From: Bostrychus sinensis
Taxonomy: Eukaryota > Chordata > Actinopteri > Gobiiformes > Eleotridae
Assembly: GCA_020698575.1 (NCBI GenBank)
Contig: CM036243.1
Span: 20,179,403-20,243,402, forward strand
Direction of reading: 5' to 3'
DNA: 64,000 nt
The notes beneath the pieces were generated by a model. The model saw only the letters and a program-made list of their open reading frames with translations. It was not told where the DNA came from and ran no database searches. Within the stretch, counting starts at the first letter, position 1. Each line of letters opens with the position of its first letter. Made by a program: the position numbers and the translations under genes. Of the stretch, positions 30,294-41,740 are shown one piece after another.

Positions 30294-32752
30294 GTGTGGA
30301 GGTGTATAGTTTGATTAAGTTGACAGTGTCACCACTAACAAAAAGGACAACGCATTATCTACAATAACTGGTTATACATCTCCCTAAGTACCACAAAGAC
30401 AGACTTTAATTACATTTTTCTAATATTTGTTCTGTGATGATAATTTGCATTTATTGTTGTAGCAAAATGCAGAAAAGGAAATGGGTCAACTTTACACCTT
30501 ATTTCAAAAACAAGACTTCTACCAACACTCTCTACACGTCATGATATCAGATCAGCATTATACACAAAACAAAAAATGCTTCAAAAATGATACTGTGAGG
30601 CTAAACAAGACTCATTTGATAAAGAGACATCAGCAAGATGATATTACTTCTTACAACTTAACATAAACATGCCTATATTTTTGCTATAAGTCACATTTAA
30701 ACTCACTATGTGGAAAAATAACACTAGTCCTAGTTGTAGTATTTTGATGATATTCATATTTTTCTATGTATCTGTGTGGATGATTGGCTGATTGTACTTA
30801 AATGACTGCCAGTTATAAATACCCTCACACACAGGAAACGTCACAGATTACTAAGTGTGCAAAACCTGCATGAATACCTGCATAGAAACATGCAAACATC
30901 TCTCAAGTTTTGTTTATCTTTTTTATTTTACAGACTTCAAAAGGACTGCTTGTTTTATATATTGTAGTAGTAGTAGTAGTAATAGACAACACAGCAGTCA
31001 ATATATTATACCGTTGTAGTCTGTAGGTAAGGAAAAGGGCATACTTTCTTGTTTTGGCCATAAAACAAAGTTGCCAAAATACAATGTTGAAAGTACAGCC
31101 TTTGCTGAAAAGTGTGGCAGAAAAGCAAGCGCTTCGAAATAGTCCCATTTTTAGTAGAATTCATCATCATGGGCTGCCAGTGGTGTTTTTAACATAATTT
31201 AATATTTTCTACCATAAGAAGAAGTCGTCTGCATGACAATGAGAATTCAGCAGAGATTAGGAGGGGCATCTTGTTTTTACAGAGCAGCACAGTTCAAGAT
31301 ACCAGGAGTACAGTGTGACCTGCTGCAAAACACAACAGCCATAAATGCTCAAATTTAGTTGGAAAATTAGTAACTTTTGCTCCTATTTTGACCGCTGTCT
31401 TAAGTCCTCCTGACTTTGGAACTTTCATTTATGTATGCCAGTTACTCTTCTAAAGGCCAAGTCAAATTCCACAACAAGTGACCGGCGCCAGATTTGCAGT
31501 CAAGTTTTGAAATCGCTTGAATTTGCATCATTAATTAATAAAGAAAACTCAAAACTGAAGCCTGGCCCTTTGCAGATTTTTTTCATAACATCTGGTTCTT
31601 TATAGTGAATAATAAGACATGACACATTAAACTGCACACTAAAAAGAAAAAAATCAAACAACAGATAAAGCCACAGTAAGCGACACAATTACCACAGTAA
31701 TGCAGTAGTAATATAACAAGTAATACATACACAACAGTAGACTAGGCAATACAGTTTTTCACATATCTAAACTTTTACACAAATTTAACATTGTAACATT
31801 TAGTATTCATGTCTCCGAATACAACCCTAGTCCCACAAAAGAGCAAATGTGCAGGCATACTGGATTTCTCTTAAAAGATTTCCATAAATAACTAAAAGGT
31901 GCATTTTAGTTTGTTCATTTTAACAATAATTGAATTTCTATGTGGGTAACATTTACTGCAATTAAAGTACTGTTTCTATATCAGTTAGCAAATCCAAGGG
32001 GGCATTTACACCTCTATTAATAACCATAAGCACCCAGCCCATAGAACAACAACTAGTTTGGCGGGACTGATTTACTTGTTGTGAACTTACGTTACGTGGA
32101 ATACTAGGACACACTCACATCTGTGATGGCATACATGTGATTTTGAGATAACCTATTTCATGATTCTCGTCTGACATTATTTGGTGTGTGTAAACTAGTT
32201 TTCCGTGATGTGGTTCAATTTTAAAGCCAAAAAATAAAAACAACCAAACCACTGTAAAGGACTTTTTTTCGTTTTAGGACGAAGAAGTGAGTGCTACTTT
32301 GAGATGGAAACTTGTCAGGACGGCTGTGGGTCAGTGCAGTGACGGTAGCATTGTGAAATACAGATAAATACATTGGATCGCTTAACATTTAGTTTAGATA
32401 AACACTGTTATCACTCATCACAGTGCGCAGCTAACAGCTAGCCGTTAGCCAAAACAGGGCCTTTAATAGAACTATAGTGGTAAGCTCACACAGCAAGAAA
32501 AACGCTAGCTGGCTGGTTTGTTAATGTTAGCGGGCTAGCTAGTAGCTTGGCTCGCTGAAACAAAACGGGATTGGGCCTATGATTTTGGCTCGGTGTTTAT
32601 GCGCATATAACTGTTATGACATGGCACTGCCATCTATGCACAAACCAAATGCATTCGTAATTACCTTGATTATTTGCACAGACTGCTAGCCTCATAGGCA
32701 GTGAGCTGAAACAGACAACTGGAAGAGCTGAAAATGGGAAGTGAACACTTAC
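30294..32752. other. First intron of HELZ, remaining part
   Basis: Mostly featureless. A short TAG triplet run occurs at about 30965-30985. No exon or RNA gene recognised. Confidence 0.5.
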
Positions 32753-32830
32753 CTAGCTTTACTTTCTACGCCATCTTGGATCCACTTGTCAGACCATCGC
32801 AAAGCATAGTGGGATGTAGCACTCTGAAGG
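32753..32830 (-). promoter_or_regulatory. HELZ: HELZ first exon (non-coding) and core promoter
   Basis: On the minus strand a strong donor AG/GTAAGT lies at 32752/32753, and AAGATGGCG (a YY1-type initiator motif) reads just upstream at 32769-32777. Further upstream at about 32799-32820 is CTACATCCCACTATG, which resembles the ZNF143-type element of housekeeping promoters. I infer that this is the untranslated first exon, joined over a 2.9-kb intron to 29869. The transcription start is not fixed. Confidence 0.6.
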
Positions 32831-33262
32831 TTGAGAGTATTGCACTGTATGTGCGTGTGTGCAATTTGTTATTATTCAGTCAGTCCATTTCTCACTCATT
32901 TAGATTTAATTTTTCATAAGACTATGTAAGTTTTTTTATATGTACCAACAAGTACTATATATATATTATTTTTGCAGTAAAAAGCCTGCAAAAAAAAAAA
33001 AAAAAAAAACTAGCTGAGTGTAAAGATTTACTTCATAGTCAGTATCAATTTACCAATAATTTAAAAGAAACAAAATATAAAAAATAACTAATGAGGTAAA
33101 TTGTTTCTATAATGTACTTCATAAGCATTATTTATCATAGTGAAATACTGGGTAACCCACTCAAATGTTTTTTATTATTGTAAAAGAATCAAAATACAAT
33201 GCATTAGAGAGCAGCGAAGGAAGGAAATCATATTAACTTGTCATTTTAAACCTGTTTAATTG
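32831..33262. other. Spacer between PSMD12 3' end and HELZ promoter
   Basis: About 430 bp of AT-rich sequence with an A19-20 run ending near 33009. No gene is visible. Confidence 0.5.
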
Positions 33263-33268
33263 TTTATT
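33263..33268 (-). terminator. PSMD12: Candidate PSMD12 poly(A) signal
   Basis: AATAAA on the minus strand, about 180 nt past the PSMD12 stop codon. This is a plausible cleavage signal before the HELZ promoter some 430 bp further on. Assigned on position alone. Confidence 0.45.
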
Positions 33269-33447
33269 TTAGGTTTTCCCAGACAATACAAAAAAGCATG
33301 GCATGGTGTTCATGAGCAGTGTCCCATCACGTGTTACTGAGAGTATACTGCATATGCAGTTCACCAGTGTGACGTACTTTCTAAACATTTTTACAGAAGG
33401 AGAAAAATAACCAACATGAAGATACAAAATAATACACTGTTACAGTT

Positions 33448-33657
33448 TCACTGCAGGTTGTGAATCATCTCCTCCTTGGCGATCAGATGTGTAGTCTTAT
33501 TAACCAATGACATGAGAGAGTTGAGTTTGTGGGACCAGTCATTAAGTAGATCATTGGGGTCTTTGGGTCTCTGAAAGTTAATGATGCCAGCCAGCCGGTC
33601 AACCTTAGCATAGATGGTCTTGTTTACAACAAGGTTGGAGAGGAACTCCTCTGACTC
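33448..33657 (-). CDS. PSMD12: PSMD12 coding exon 11 with stop codon (388-456)
   Basis: 210 nt encoding ESEEFLSNLVVNKTIYAKVD, INFQRPKDPNDLLNDW and the C-terminal helix KEEMIHNLQ, followed by TGA. Confidence 0.96.
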   Translation of the reverse strand, partial: ESEEFLSNLVVNKTIYAKVDRLAGIINFQRPKDPNDLLNDWSHKLNSLMSLVNKTTHLIAKEEMIHNLQ

Positions 33658-36479
33658 CTGTTAATAAATTTTCAGAGAAATGATGATGCATCTGTGAATT
33701 GCAATAAATTTTTTTGTAATACATTTTTCTATATTAAATTCTATATTAAAAAGTATTACTTACATCGACAGAGAGGTCAAGGAGTCCTGCCATTCTTTTC
33801 ATAGTGATTCTTGTGTAGTATTTAGCCATTATCCTGATGTTCTACAAAAATATAACAACATGGTAAGAAGTTTTCAGACACATACATTCTCATTGTTTTT
33901 GTCATTTTTAAACACTTACATGCTCCACTACTCTGTTTTTCAGGTCCTTCCACCTTTTCTCTCCGTCGTCTGAATAGGAGAAGACATCTGTGGCAGGGCT
34001 GTCGGGAGAGCCCTCTCTCAGCTCTTTACCATAATCCTCCACGAGGGAAGCCCAGCGCATCAGCTCCATTGTGGTGAACTGCTTTAGAAGGTCCCTGGAA
34101 TTAGAGAGGGAAAATATTGAGATCACAACTTTGCAGAATGCAATAATATTCACACACATTGTTGTGATTTAGGGACACAAAAACCTCTAATCCTTCAGTC
34201 CACATTGGAAAATAGCAGTTACTTAAAGATTTGGTGTTACCAATACAGATTATACTTACTATAAAAATAACAACCTTTACATAAAGTTATAACAGGTTAC
34301 ATTACTCCAAAGGCAGCGTTACCATTTTCTGAAAACATACTTGTATTTGGGAATTTCTTCTAGTTTCTTGTCAGTGCTGATTCTGTGTACTAAGTCAGAC
34401 TGCTCATTGTCATATGGAGAGAGAATCACATAAAGCACCACACTCTTCAGAGCCTACAAACAAATGCAAAATGTTGATGTAATTTATATATTAATAAAAA
34501 ACAATGTATAATAGAGTAGATATACAAAGAGTCAATTAACAGCGTATAATGGGCAAAGGATGAGGCTGGAATACCTGTTGCCACTTGCTACTGTCCTCCA
34601 AAATGCAAGGGGTGTCATAGATGGCGCGATAATGTTTGCAGATAGCAAGGTAAGAACCTTCATGTTGATCAACTTGAATCATCAGGTTGTAGTACTTCAG
34701 TTTCAACTCCTAGATATATATAAAAAAACAAACTAGTTTAAGTATATGCAGAAAGACTAGGCTGATCTGGAACAAGCTATGTTGCAGTATTTGTAGAAAG
34801 CTCTGGTTAATCATAATAGTTTAGTTCTTCATTACCAACAATTGTCTTTTTAACTTTTGTCTCACCTCTGTCCCTTCCTCTTGGAAAAACTTGGTGTTTA
34901 TTTTTTTGCTGATGATTTGAGTGCGAATGTAATCTTTTACTGCAATACAAAGTCTCATTTGTTCCAAGATAAACTCTACTTTCTCCTTTTTTTCCATTGA
35001 GCCATAAGTTTCCACCTACAAGGCAAAAATACACAGCAAAAAGGCACAATAGGGAGAGAAAAAAATTATATGTTTGTTCTATTGTGTTTAAGACAAACTT
35101 TCATTTAGTAAGATACATTTCATTTGCATTTACACAAAAGCTATCAAATTAATCCAGCACTTGTTTATTCCATTTACAAACTAAAACAAAAAAAGTGTAT
35201 ACATTTTGTTTATTTTCTGTATAAAAACAAGGTAAAATGTTTTATCTGTTTACCTCACACACATTATTTACAGTACTAAGTCCATACCTGCAATTCCTGA
35301 AGGATGGAAGCTGCCTCTTTAACATCTCCACTCTGCTCCTTGATGCTGGCTAAGGTCTTAGTCAGCCTGGCACGCTCAATCTCAACATAGATCTATTACA
35401 AGAATAACAAAAGGCCATTAACCAAGTCAAGACACAGAGGAAGGAACCTAAACTAAGTAAAATGCTTGAAATGTCAGACCTTGCCAGCAGTTACAGTGCG
35501 AAGTGTGTCAATGAGTCTAAGCTTGATGGTTAGATCAGTAATAGTGTCCACATACTTGTAGCACTCCTGCACCATCTTGGCAACAGCCTGATTTGTATAG
35601 GGGTTAAATGAATTAATAATTAATAAACATTTAGTTGAAAATGCTTCATGTTTGATAGTTTTGCTGCTTTTACTGTATTCTTACCTGTTTGAGCTGACTT
35701 CTCCTTTTTGACAGCAACATAATATTCTCATTCAGGGCATCCCAGTCCTGAGCTTCATGACACATCTGGACCACAGCCACAAGAATCCTGGAAGTGGACA
35801 CCATGTCTGAAGCCTGTCAAGGAGATTAAGTTCGGACATCAAATTGCAGTATTAGGATGTATTATTATCTTATGGTGTAAGGAAGAATAACAGATAGTAT
35901 ACAAGTATTTCCCAAGTTAGAGATTATTTCACACAATAGCTCTTTATAACGTAGTGGGTTTAACTACTGACCGTTCTTGTTTGTTTCTCAAGAGAAAGCA
36001 AACTCTCAATGGCTTCCTGTAGCTTCCCTTCCTGAAACACAAATATATTGTTAATTTGTAAGTGCAAATTAAAACCAGACTCTCATAATAGTAATGTCCT
36101 CTGGCATAATTTAAAATACAGTGTCACTGTGGTGAACGACTAGGCTAACGTTACACGCTACTATTAGCATTGCCATAAACGAAAATGCATTAATAACGTA
36201 AATTGTAGAAACAAATGTATGTCAACATATATGACTTGGAATTTGATATACAACTGATATAAAGGACATGTAAACTATAATAAAACAATAGCATGATTAT
36301 GGATTGAGAATGCTAACTGTCTAATGCACCACCATGACTCAGCCGGCGGCCCTCTTTCACACAGCGCTTACTTTAGCCAGTTTCTCGCATTCAGGGAGCC
36401 GCTGGTCAACAGTTGAACTGTAATCAATCTCCATCTTTACAATCTTTCCATCGGATCGTTCAGATCGCTCCTCAGACAT
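33448..36479 (-). CDS. PSMD12: PSMD12, 26S proteasome lid subunit Rpn5 (11 coding exons)
   Basis: PSMD12 (Rpn5) is a PCI-domain scaffold subunit of the 19S regulatory particle lid. It packs against other PCI subunits and helps position the deubiquitinase Rpn11. Eleven exons with consistent phases add up to 1371 nt, i.e. 456 residues plus stop, the same length as human PSMD12. The first half is a TPR-like helical solenoid (about 1-240); the PCI domain covers about 240-420 and includes PKYKDLLKQFTTMELMRW and RIMAKYYTRITMKRMA; the C-terminus is a long helix ending KEEMIHNLQ. Every exon is intact with no stops. It shares orientation with HELZ and lies directly upstream of it. Confidence 0.98.
33764..33841 (-). 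CDS. PSMD12: PSMD12 coding exon 10 (362-387)
   Basis: 78 nt encoding NIRIMAKYYTRITMKRMAGL and LDLSVD, the winged-helix part of the PCI domain. Phase 0 to 0. Confidence 0.96.
33920..34094 (-). CDS. PSMD12: PSMD12 coding exon 9 (303-361)
   Basis: 175 nt encoding DLLKQFTTMELMRWASLVED, then SPATDVF and EKRWKDLKNRVVEH, phase 2 to 0. Confidence 0.96.
34341..34453 (-). CDS. PSMD12: PSMD12 coding exon 8 (266-303)
   Basis: 113 nt encoding ALKSVVLYVILSPYDNEQSD and DKKLEEIPKY, phase 0 to 2, donor GTATGT. Confidence 0.95.
34575..34709 (-). CDS. PSMD12: PSMD12 coding exon 7 (221-265)
   Basis: 135 nt encoding ELKLKYYNLMIQVDQHEGSY and ICKHYRAIYDTPCI, phase 0 to 0. Covers the entry to the PCI domain. Confidence 0.96.
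34866..35015 (-). CDS. PSMD12: PSMD12 coding exon 6 (171-220)
   Basis: 150 nt encoding VETYGSMEKKEKVEFILEQM, then DYIRTQIISKKINTKFFQEE, phase 0 to 0, donor GTGAGA. Confidence 0.96.
35288..35392 (-). CDS. PSMD12: PSMD12 coding exon 5 (136-170)
   Basis: 105 nt encoding IYVEIERARLTKTLASIKEQ and GDVKEAASILQELQ, phase 0 to 0. Confidence 0.96.
35480..35587 (-). CDS. PSMD12: PSMD12 coding exon 4 (100-135)
   Basis: 108 nt encoding AVAKMVQECYKYVDTITDLT and IKLRLIDTLRTVTAGK, phase 0 to 0, donor GTCTGA. Confidence 0.95.
35685..35813 (-). CDS. PSMD12: PSMD12 coding exon 3 (57-99)
   Basis: 129 nt encoding ASDMVSTSRILVAVVQMCHE and then ENIMLLSKRRSQLKQ, phase 0 to 0. Confidence 0.96.
35972..36031 (-). 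CDS. PSMD12: PSMD12 coding exon 2 (37-56)
   Basis: 60 nt encoding EGKLQEAIESLLSLEKQTRT, phase 0 to 0, donor GTCAGT. Shorter than the usual ORF cut-off. Confidence 0.95.
36372..36479 (-). CDS. PSMD12: PSMD12 coding exon 1 (1-36)
   Basis: Starts MSEERSERSDGKIVKMEIDY and ends PECEKLAK. This is the first ATG after the promoter and aligns with the known N-terminus. Phase 0 at the donor, GTAAGC. Confidence 0.95.
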
Positions 36480-36640
36480 GTTTGTTTTTTTGTGTAATAG
36501 ACTTAGCAGTCCTTTCCTTCTGTAGCGCTAACTACTGAGCTTCGCACTATTTTGCTTGTCAAACGAGGAAGAGATGACCAATCAGAAGAGAGCTAGGCGG
36601 CTGTCCCCCGCGCCTGAAAGACCCAAGGAGGACCCCTACG
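36480..36640 (-). promoter_or_regulatory. PSMD12: PSMD12 5' UTR and promoter region
   Basis: Locally GC-richer sequence directly upstream of the PSMD12 ATG. An inverted CCAAT box (ATTGG in the direction of transcription) lies at 36578-36582, about 100 bp from the ATG. No TATA box is visible, as expected for a housekeeping promoter. Confidence 0.55.
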
Positions 36641-37259
36641 CCAACAATTAGTCAGGCTTCTCATAAGAATACCTTTTATCATTTCAGTAGTGAATTATTA
36701 ACCCTTATTCCTTGTTAAGGAAAATTTGTGTAGTTGAGGGTGCATTTATTGAGATCAATTTGGCTGTGATTGTTCAGTATCCATGAAAATTGGTAAGGAT
36801 GTGTGTTTTGCAAGGAATTTTGTAATTTAAGAGTTTCATCCATATCCGATGTATTTTGAATGCGTGAGGTGTTTTTGTTACGTTTGTTAGTGGTAATTTT
36901 TGTACAATAGACTTCCATTAAAAACACGTTTTTGATCCCCTCTCTTAAAGTAAAAATTATTTTGCCTGCAATTTCATATTTCTCTGCAGCAAACCTCGTG
37001 AAATTTTGTAAAAATTAGGTAAATCCAACAATCGTCCAATTTTAGCCCCTTCCCCACTGACTTTAAATGTGACCATTTACAACAAATAGACATCATTGTG
37101 TAATTCATGTATGCAAACCAGTTCGAAACTTTTTTTTTTTCCGCCTAAAAAGGCTTTGTTGTGTAGTTAGTGATATTCTCTTCAACAAGTCTAAATAGTT
37201 GTAGTGAAAAAATATTTTCCAGGAGTGTGTCTGTGTGTAATCAAATCTCAGACACTGAA
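36641..37259. other. Intergenic, no feature recognised
   Basis: AT-rich spacer upstream of PSMD12 with a T run near 37130; the LINE follows. Confidence 0.5.
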
Positions 37260-38860
37260 TGTGAAAAAAAAAAAAAAAATGCATATCTGTAAACTCAAAA
37301 AAAAAAAAGCCACAAAACCAATTCTAGAGATTCTAGAGATGACAAATGAATCAAAAGTAAATAAAATCCTCTCTACCTTATCAAGCTCTAGATCCAAGGA
37401 CATACCCTCTTTTTAAAAACACACAAAGATACTTTAACTGCCCCAATAACAAGACTCATAAATCAGTCAATAGCTGAAAACCTTTTCCCCTGGACACTGA
37501 AAGCAGCCATTGTTACCCCAATCCATAAAGCAGGAGATACACAAGACAGATAACGAAGACCCTTGAAAAAGTTATGGTTGAGCAACTCATTAATCATTTA
37601 GAAGCTGAAGAACTGCTACATCCTATGCAGTTTGGTTTTCGTGCAAACCATTCAACTGAAACCGCCTGTTGCCTGTTCATTGAAACTATAAAATCAAATC
37701 TTGACAATGGAGGAGTTGTAGGAGCAATATTTTTAGATCTTTGCAAGGCATTTGACACCGTTAGCCACCCAATACTACTTTCAAAACTAAATAAATATAA
37801 GCTGTCTGTAAATATTCTGGCCTGGCTTAAATCCTACCAATCAGATCATTTTCAATGTGTCCGTGTTAATAACACCACGTCTGACACAAGGCTCAAACAT
37901 TGGCCCACTTCTTTTCTCCCTATATATAAATGACCTGCCATCTGTGTGTGAGGATGTAAACATCCGATGATACAGTGGTTTATACATGGGGGAAGGATGC
38001 TGAACAGGTAGCCTCTAAACTTACAGCGGCCATGGAGAAAGTAGCAAAGTGGCTATATGAATCCTGTCTCACCCTAAATGTTAAAAAATCTGCAGCTATG
38101 TACTCTGTGAATAAACATAAAAAATGTACTTTTCCAAATGTCACTGTGAATGGGGAAGTGATAAATAATGTCACTGACTACCTATACTTGGGTCATTTTA
38201 GATTCCAGTCTCACCTTTAAAAAACATGTAAAGCAAATGTGCCAAAGTCTTAAATACAACATAAAAACTTTTAAAAGCATTAGAAATTCATTAACACTGG
38301 AAGCATCTCAAACCTTTTATAATGCAATGATTATGTCCCGTTTTTATTACTGTATAACATGCTGGTCTCAAACAGGCAAAACTATTTTAAGGCCTCTAGA
38401 ATCACTGCACAAACAAGCTTTAAAAACCTTAGACCGGAAACCACGACAGCAACACCACTGCCATGTGCTACAAAAATATAGACTGCTTAACTTCGATAAT
38501 ATACAACAATTTGCTGCAATTCGAATGGTTCACAGAATTCTGAATAACTCCGCACCTGCACCAATTAAGCACTTTGTCCAGTTTACATCAGAGGTGACAT
38601 CCAGAGTCACACGAGCGTCCTCCAGGGGCCATTGTGTTCTGCCTAAACGTAAGACCTCATTTGCACAAACAGCTTTCTCTTATAATGCAATAAAGGAATG
38701 GAACAATCTTCCAACTGAACTGAAACAACAAACTATGCAATGTTCACTGTAGAACTTAAAAAATGGCTATGGAATAGTCAGGCCTGCCTACACTGAACTA
38801 TTTAAGTCCAACACAGCACCTTCTTGTTTCTGCTTCTGTGTAATATATAAATGTAGATTG
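37260..38860 (+). mobile_element. 5'-truncated, dead non-LTR retrotransposon
   Basis: Three frames in succession encode parts of a reverse transcriptase ORF2: the palm block FGFRANHSTETACC, LDLCKAFDTVSHPILLSKL (motif A), then DDTVVYTWGK (about 37966), the thumb region, and the C-terminal AFSYNAIKEWNNLPTEL. The Y-A of the YADD box is lost with a short deletion near 37963, and several frameshifts separate the pieces. The endonuclease is missing. I place it in the L2/CR1/Rex group but cannot name the family. Confidence 0.8.
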
Positions 38861-38867
38861 TGGACTT

Positions 38868-38868
38868 T

Positions 38869-38905
<37 letters not shown>
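38868..38905 (-). repeat. (TTGA)n tail of the L2 LINE
   Basis: Nine or so tandem TTGA units (TCAA on the plus strand), the simple repeat with which L2-like LINEs terminate. Confidence 0.85.
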
Positions 38906-41230
38906 CCTTTATTTATATAGCGCTTTACAACAGCCAGCGTTGCCCAAAGTGCTTTACATTATTTAAAACCATAAAAAGAATCCATAATTACATAGAAATA
39001 AAAAAGTATATTAAAATACACAAGTACATGTAGACAGACCCTAATACAGAAAATGTCACAATACTATGTGTTGAAGGCCAGCCTGTACAAATATTTAAGT
39101 TTGGCCTTGAACAGAGTCAGGTCTGTGATGGTACGCAACTCAATAGGTAGCATGTTCCAGAGTTTAGGACCTGCCACTGCAAAAGAGCGATCACCCCACT
39201 GTTTACACCTGGAGCATGGGACTTCAAGCAGATGTTGTCCAGCAGAACGCAGGGCCCTACTGGGTTGACAAAAGCTTAAAATCTCACATAAATACACAGG
39301 TGCATAGCCATTAATTGCGTTAAAAACAAACAACAGAAGCTTAAACTGAATTCTGAACTGCACTGGGAGCCAGTGGAGAGAGCTGAGGACGGGTGTGATG
39401 TGGTCGTGTTTGTGAGTGTTAGTAAGGAGGCGGGCAGCAGTATTTTGCACAAGTTGAAGACGGTGCAGAGAGGCCTGGTTAATTCCAACGTAGAGAGCAT
39501 TACAGTAGTCTAACCGGGAGCTAATGAAAGCATGGAGGGCTTTTTCAAGATCGCTGCGGCTCAAAAATTGCTTGACTTTATGCAGGAGGCGGAGTTGAAA
39601 AAAGCTAGCTCTAACAACAGAATTTTCTTGCTTGTCTAGTTTCAGCTTACTGTCCAACCTCACCCCCAGATTCTTAAGCACATTGTTAACATTAGGGACC
39701 AGTGCAGCAAGACCAGGAGCTGCACTGAGTGAGTTGAAGGAGCTGAAAAGGATGTATTTAGTCTTGCTCTCATTCAGACACAGAAAATTCTCTGACAGAC
39801 AAAACTTAATGTCACCTAGACATCTGTGAATGGATTCAACTGAGTGTTTGGAATGATGGGCAGATAGATTTGAATGTCATCTGCATATAGATGAAAAGAG
39901 ACATTGTGGTTTGAAATTACTGACCCCAGTGGCAACATGTACAGGGAGTAGAGGACGGGGCCAAGAATGGAACCCTGAGGCACACCGGAGGTGAGCGGAG
40001 CTGAGGAGGAGGAGAGGTCACCAATCCTAACAGAAAAACTTCTATCTGTAAGATAGGATCTGAACCATTGCAGCACAGGTCCCTGAAGGCCGACCTGATG
40101 AGCCAGACGGGTCAGGAGGATGGAGTGGTCAACAGTATCAAATGCTGCAGTGAGGTCGAGCATCACCAACAGCACAGGTTTTTTATTGTCAAGGGACAGG
40201 AGAATGTCATTTTCTATCTTCAGCAGTGCAGACTCAGGGCTGTGACGACTTCTGAAACCAGATTGAAATTTTTCATAAATATGATTATTTTCCAAAAATA
40301 AAAGCAACTGAGTGAAAACTATTTTTTCTAAGATCTTAGAAAGGAAGGGCAAATGGGAGACAGGTCTGAAGTTTGACAGAACAGCAGGGTCAAGATTGGG
40401 TTTCTTAAGAAGTGGCCTAACCATAGCATGCTTAAAAATGGTTGGGACAGACCCTAACCTCAGGCAGTTGTTGATAAATGAGAGGAGACATGGCCCGATT
40501 GTGTTAAAAACCTGTTTGAGCAGCATGGATGGAATAATGTCCAGTGGACAGCTGGTTGGTCTCAACCCCTGGACCACCTCAGAGAGGAAAGAGAGTGACA
40601 CTGGCTCAAACACATCAAACACAACAGAGGGCACAGCAGAAAAATGCATGTAAGCACATTAGACATGTTGTTAATACTATGTCTAACAGAGGCAACTTTG
40701 TCAACAAAGTAATGGAGGAACTTATCACAAGTTGACTTTAACACATTTTTCAGGAAATTATTGGAAGGATTCATAACAGACTGGATTGTGTTAAATAACA
40801 CCTGAGGACGGTTGCTACTGGAAGAAATGACATTAGATAGATATCGACATTTAGCTTCCCTGACAGCATTTTGATAATCAGAGAAGCAGTCTCTCAGGAT
40901 ACCCAGCGACACATGCAGCTTATTTTTCTTCCACCTGTGCTCGGCCTGTCTGCAGCGCCGCCTAAGGGCGCGGGTGGTGTCATTCAGCCAAGGGTCTGGT
41001 TTGGGTTTGGTGGATCTGAGCTTGAGAGGTGCGATGGAGTCTAAAATCCCCGAGCAGGTGGAGTGGAACAATGAGATAAACTCCTCAGGGCATAGACAGG
41101 AAGCAAGCTCAGCCTGAGTATAAAGTTCACGACAAATGAAGGCAGACGCAAATTCTCCAGCTGTGGTGGATGTGATGGTGCGACGCTGGACATTGGACTT
41201 TAACCAATGTAATTCCTTCTCCACAGGAAT
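38868..41230 (-). mobile_element. 5'-truncated L2-type LINE
   Basis: Minus-strand ORF2 remains in three frames (41224-40562, 40649-39816, 39681-39064), separated by two frameshifts. Readable are LSNFRPVSHLPFLSKILEKI, FQSGFRSRHSPESALL, LDLTAAFDTVDHSILLTRL, GVPQGSILGPVLYSLYMLPL and an intact FHLYADD box, then the C-terminal SLHWLPV and LWNMLPIELR blocks. The 3' end has the L2 tail GCGCTATATAAATAAAGG followed by a (TTGA)n run at 38870-38905. No endonuclease, so insertion was by 5' truncation. Confidence 0.88.
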
Positions 41231-41323
41231 ACTTATTGTTATTTGTAGTTGTTTAAATTGAGCTTGATTATTTTTTATTTTATTTATTTATTTTTTATAA
41301 TAAATAAATAAATTAATTAATAA

Positions 41324-41370
41324 AAAAATAATTTCCACTAACAACACAAATGTTAGTGGAAATTATTTTT
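41324..41370. repeat. Perfect 20-bp inverted repeat, 7-base loop
   Basis: The arm 41324-41343 (AAAAATAATTTCCACTAACA) is exactly complementary to 41351-41370; the loop is ACACAAA. Lies just upstream of the L2 copy in AT-rich sequence. Confidence 0.85.
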
Positions 41371-41740
41371 AATTCAATCTGGCATAAAAACAAAACAAAT
41401 AATGCACCAAGGTCAATCCTCTCACGCATTATTGAGATAATTAGGGCAGTTATACTGATGACAGTAAAAGTCAAATTTGTTTTTATAATATTGAAATATA
41501 TTGTATTATAACACCTGGATTTAGAAAGAAATTTAGCGATGATAATAAATAAATGATTTTATTGCAGTTTAAATTTCAAAATACAAATGTTGTAGTTAAC
41601 CACACAAATGTAACTTTTTTATTCAATCTGACATTACACAAAAACAAATAATGCACCAAAGTCAATCTTCTCACCAATTACTGAGCTAGGCCTGTCATAC
41701 TGATAATGGTTAGAGTCAAATTTGTCTTTGTATTATGGAG
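41370..41740. repeat. Diverged tandem duplication, ~250-bp period
   Basis: 41375-41500 and 41620-41740 share ATTCAATCTG(G/A)CAT, AACAAATAATGCACCAA(G/A)G, TCAATC(C/T)TCTCAC and GTCAAATTTGT in the same order and orientation. Confidence 0.65.
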
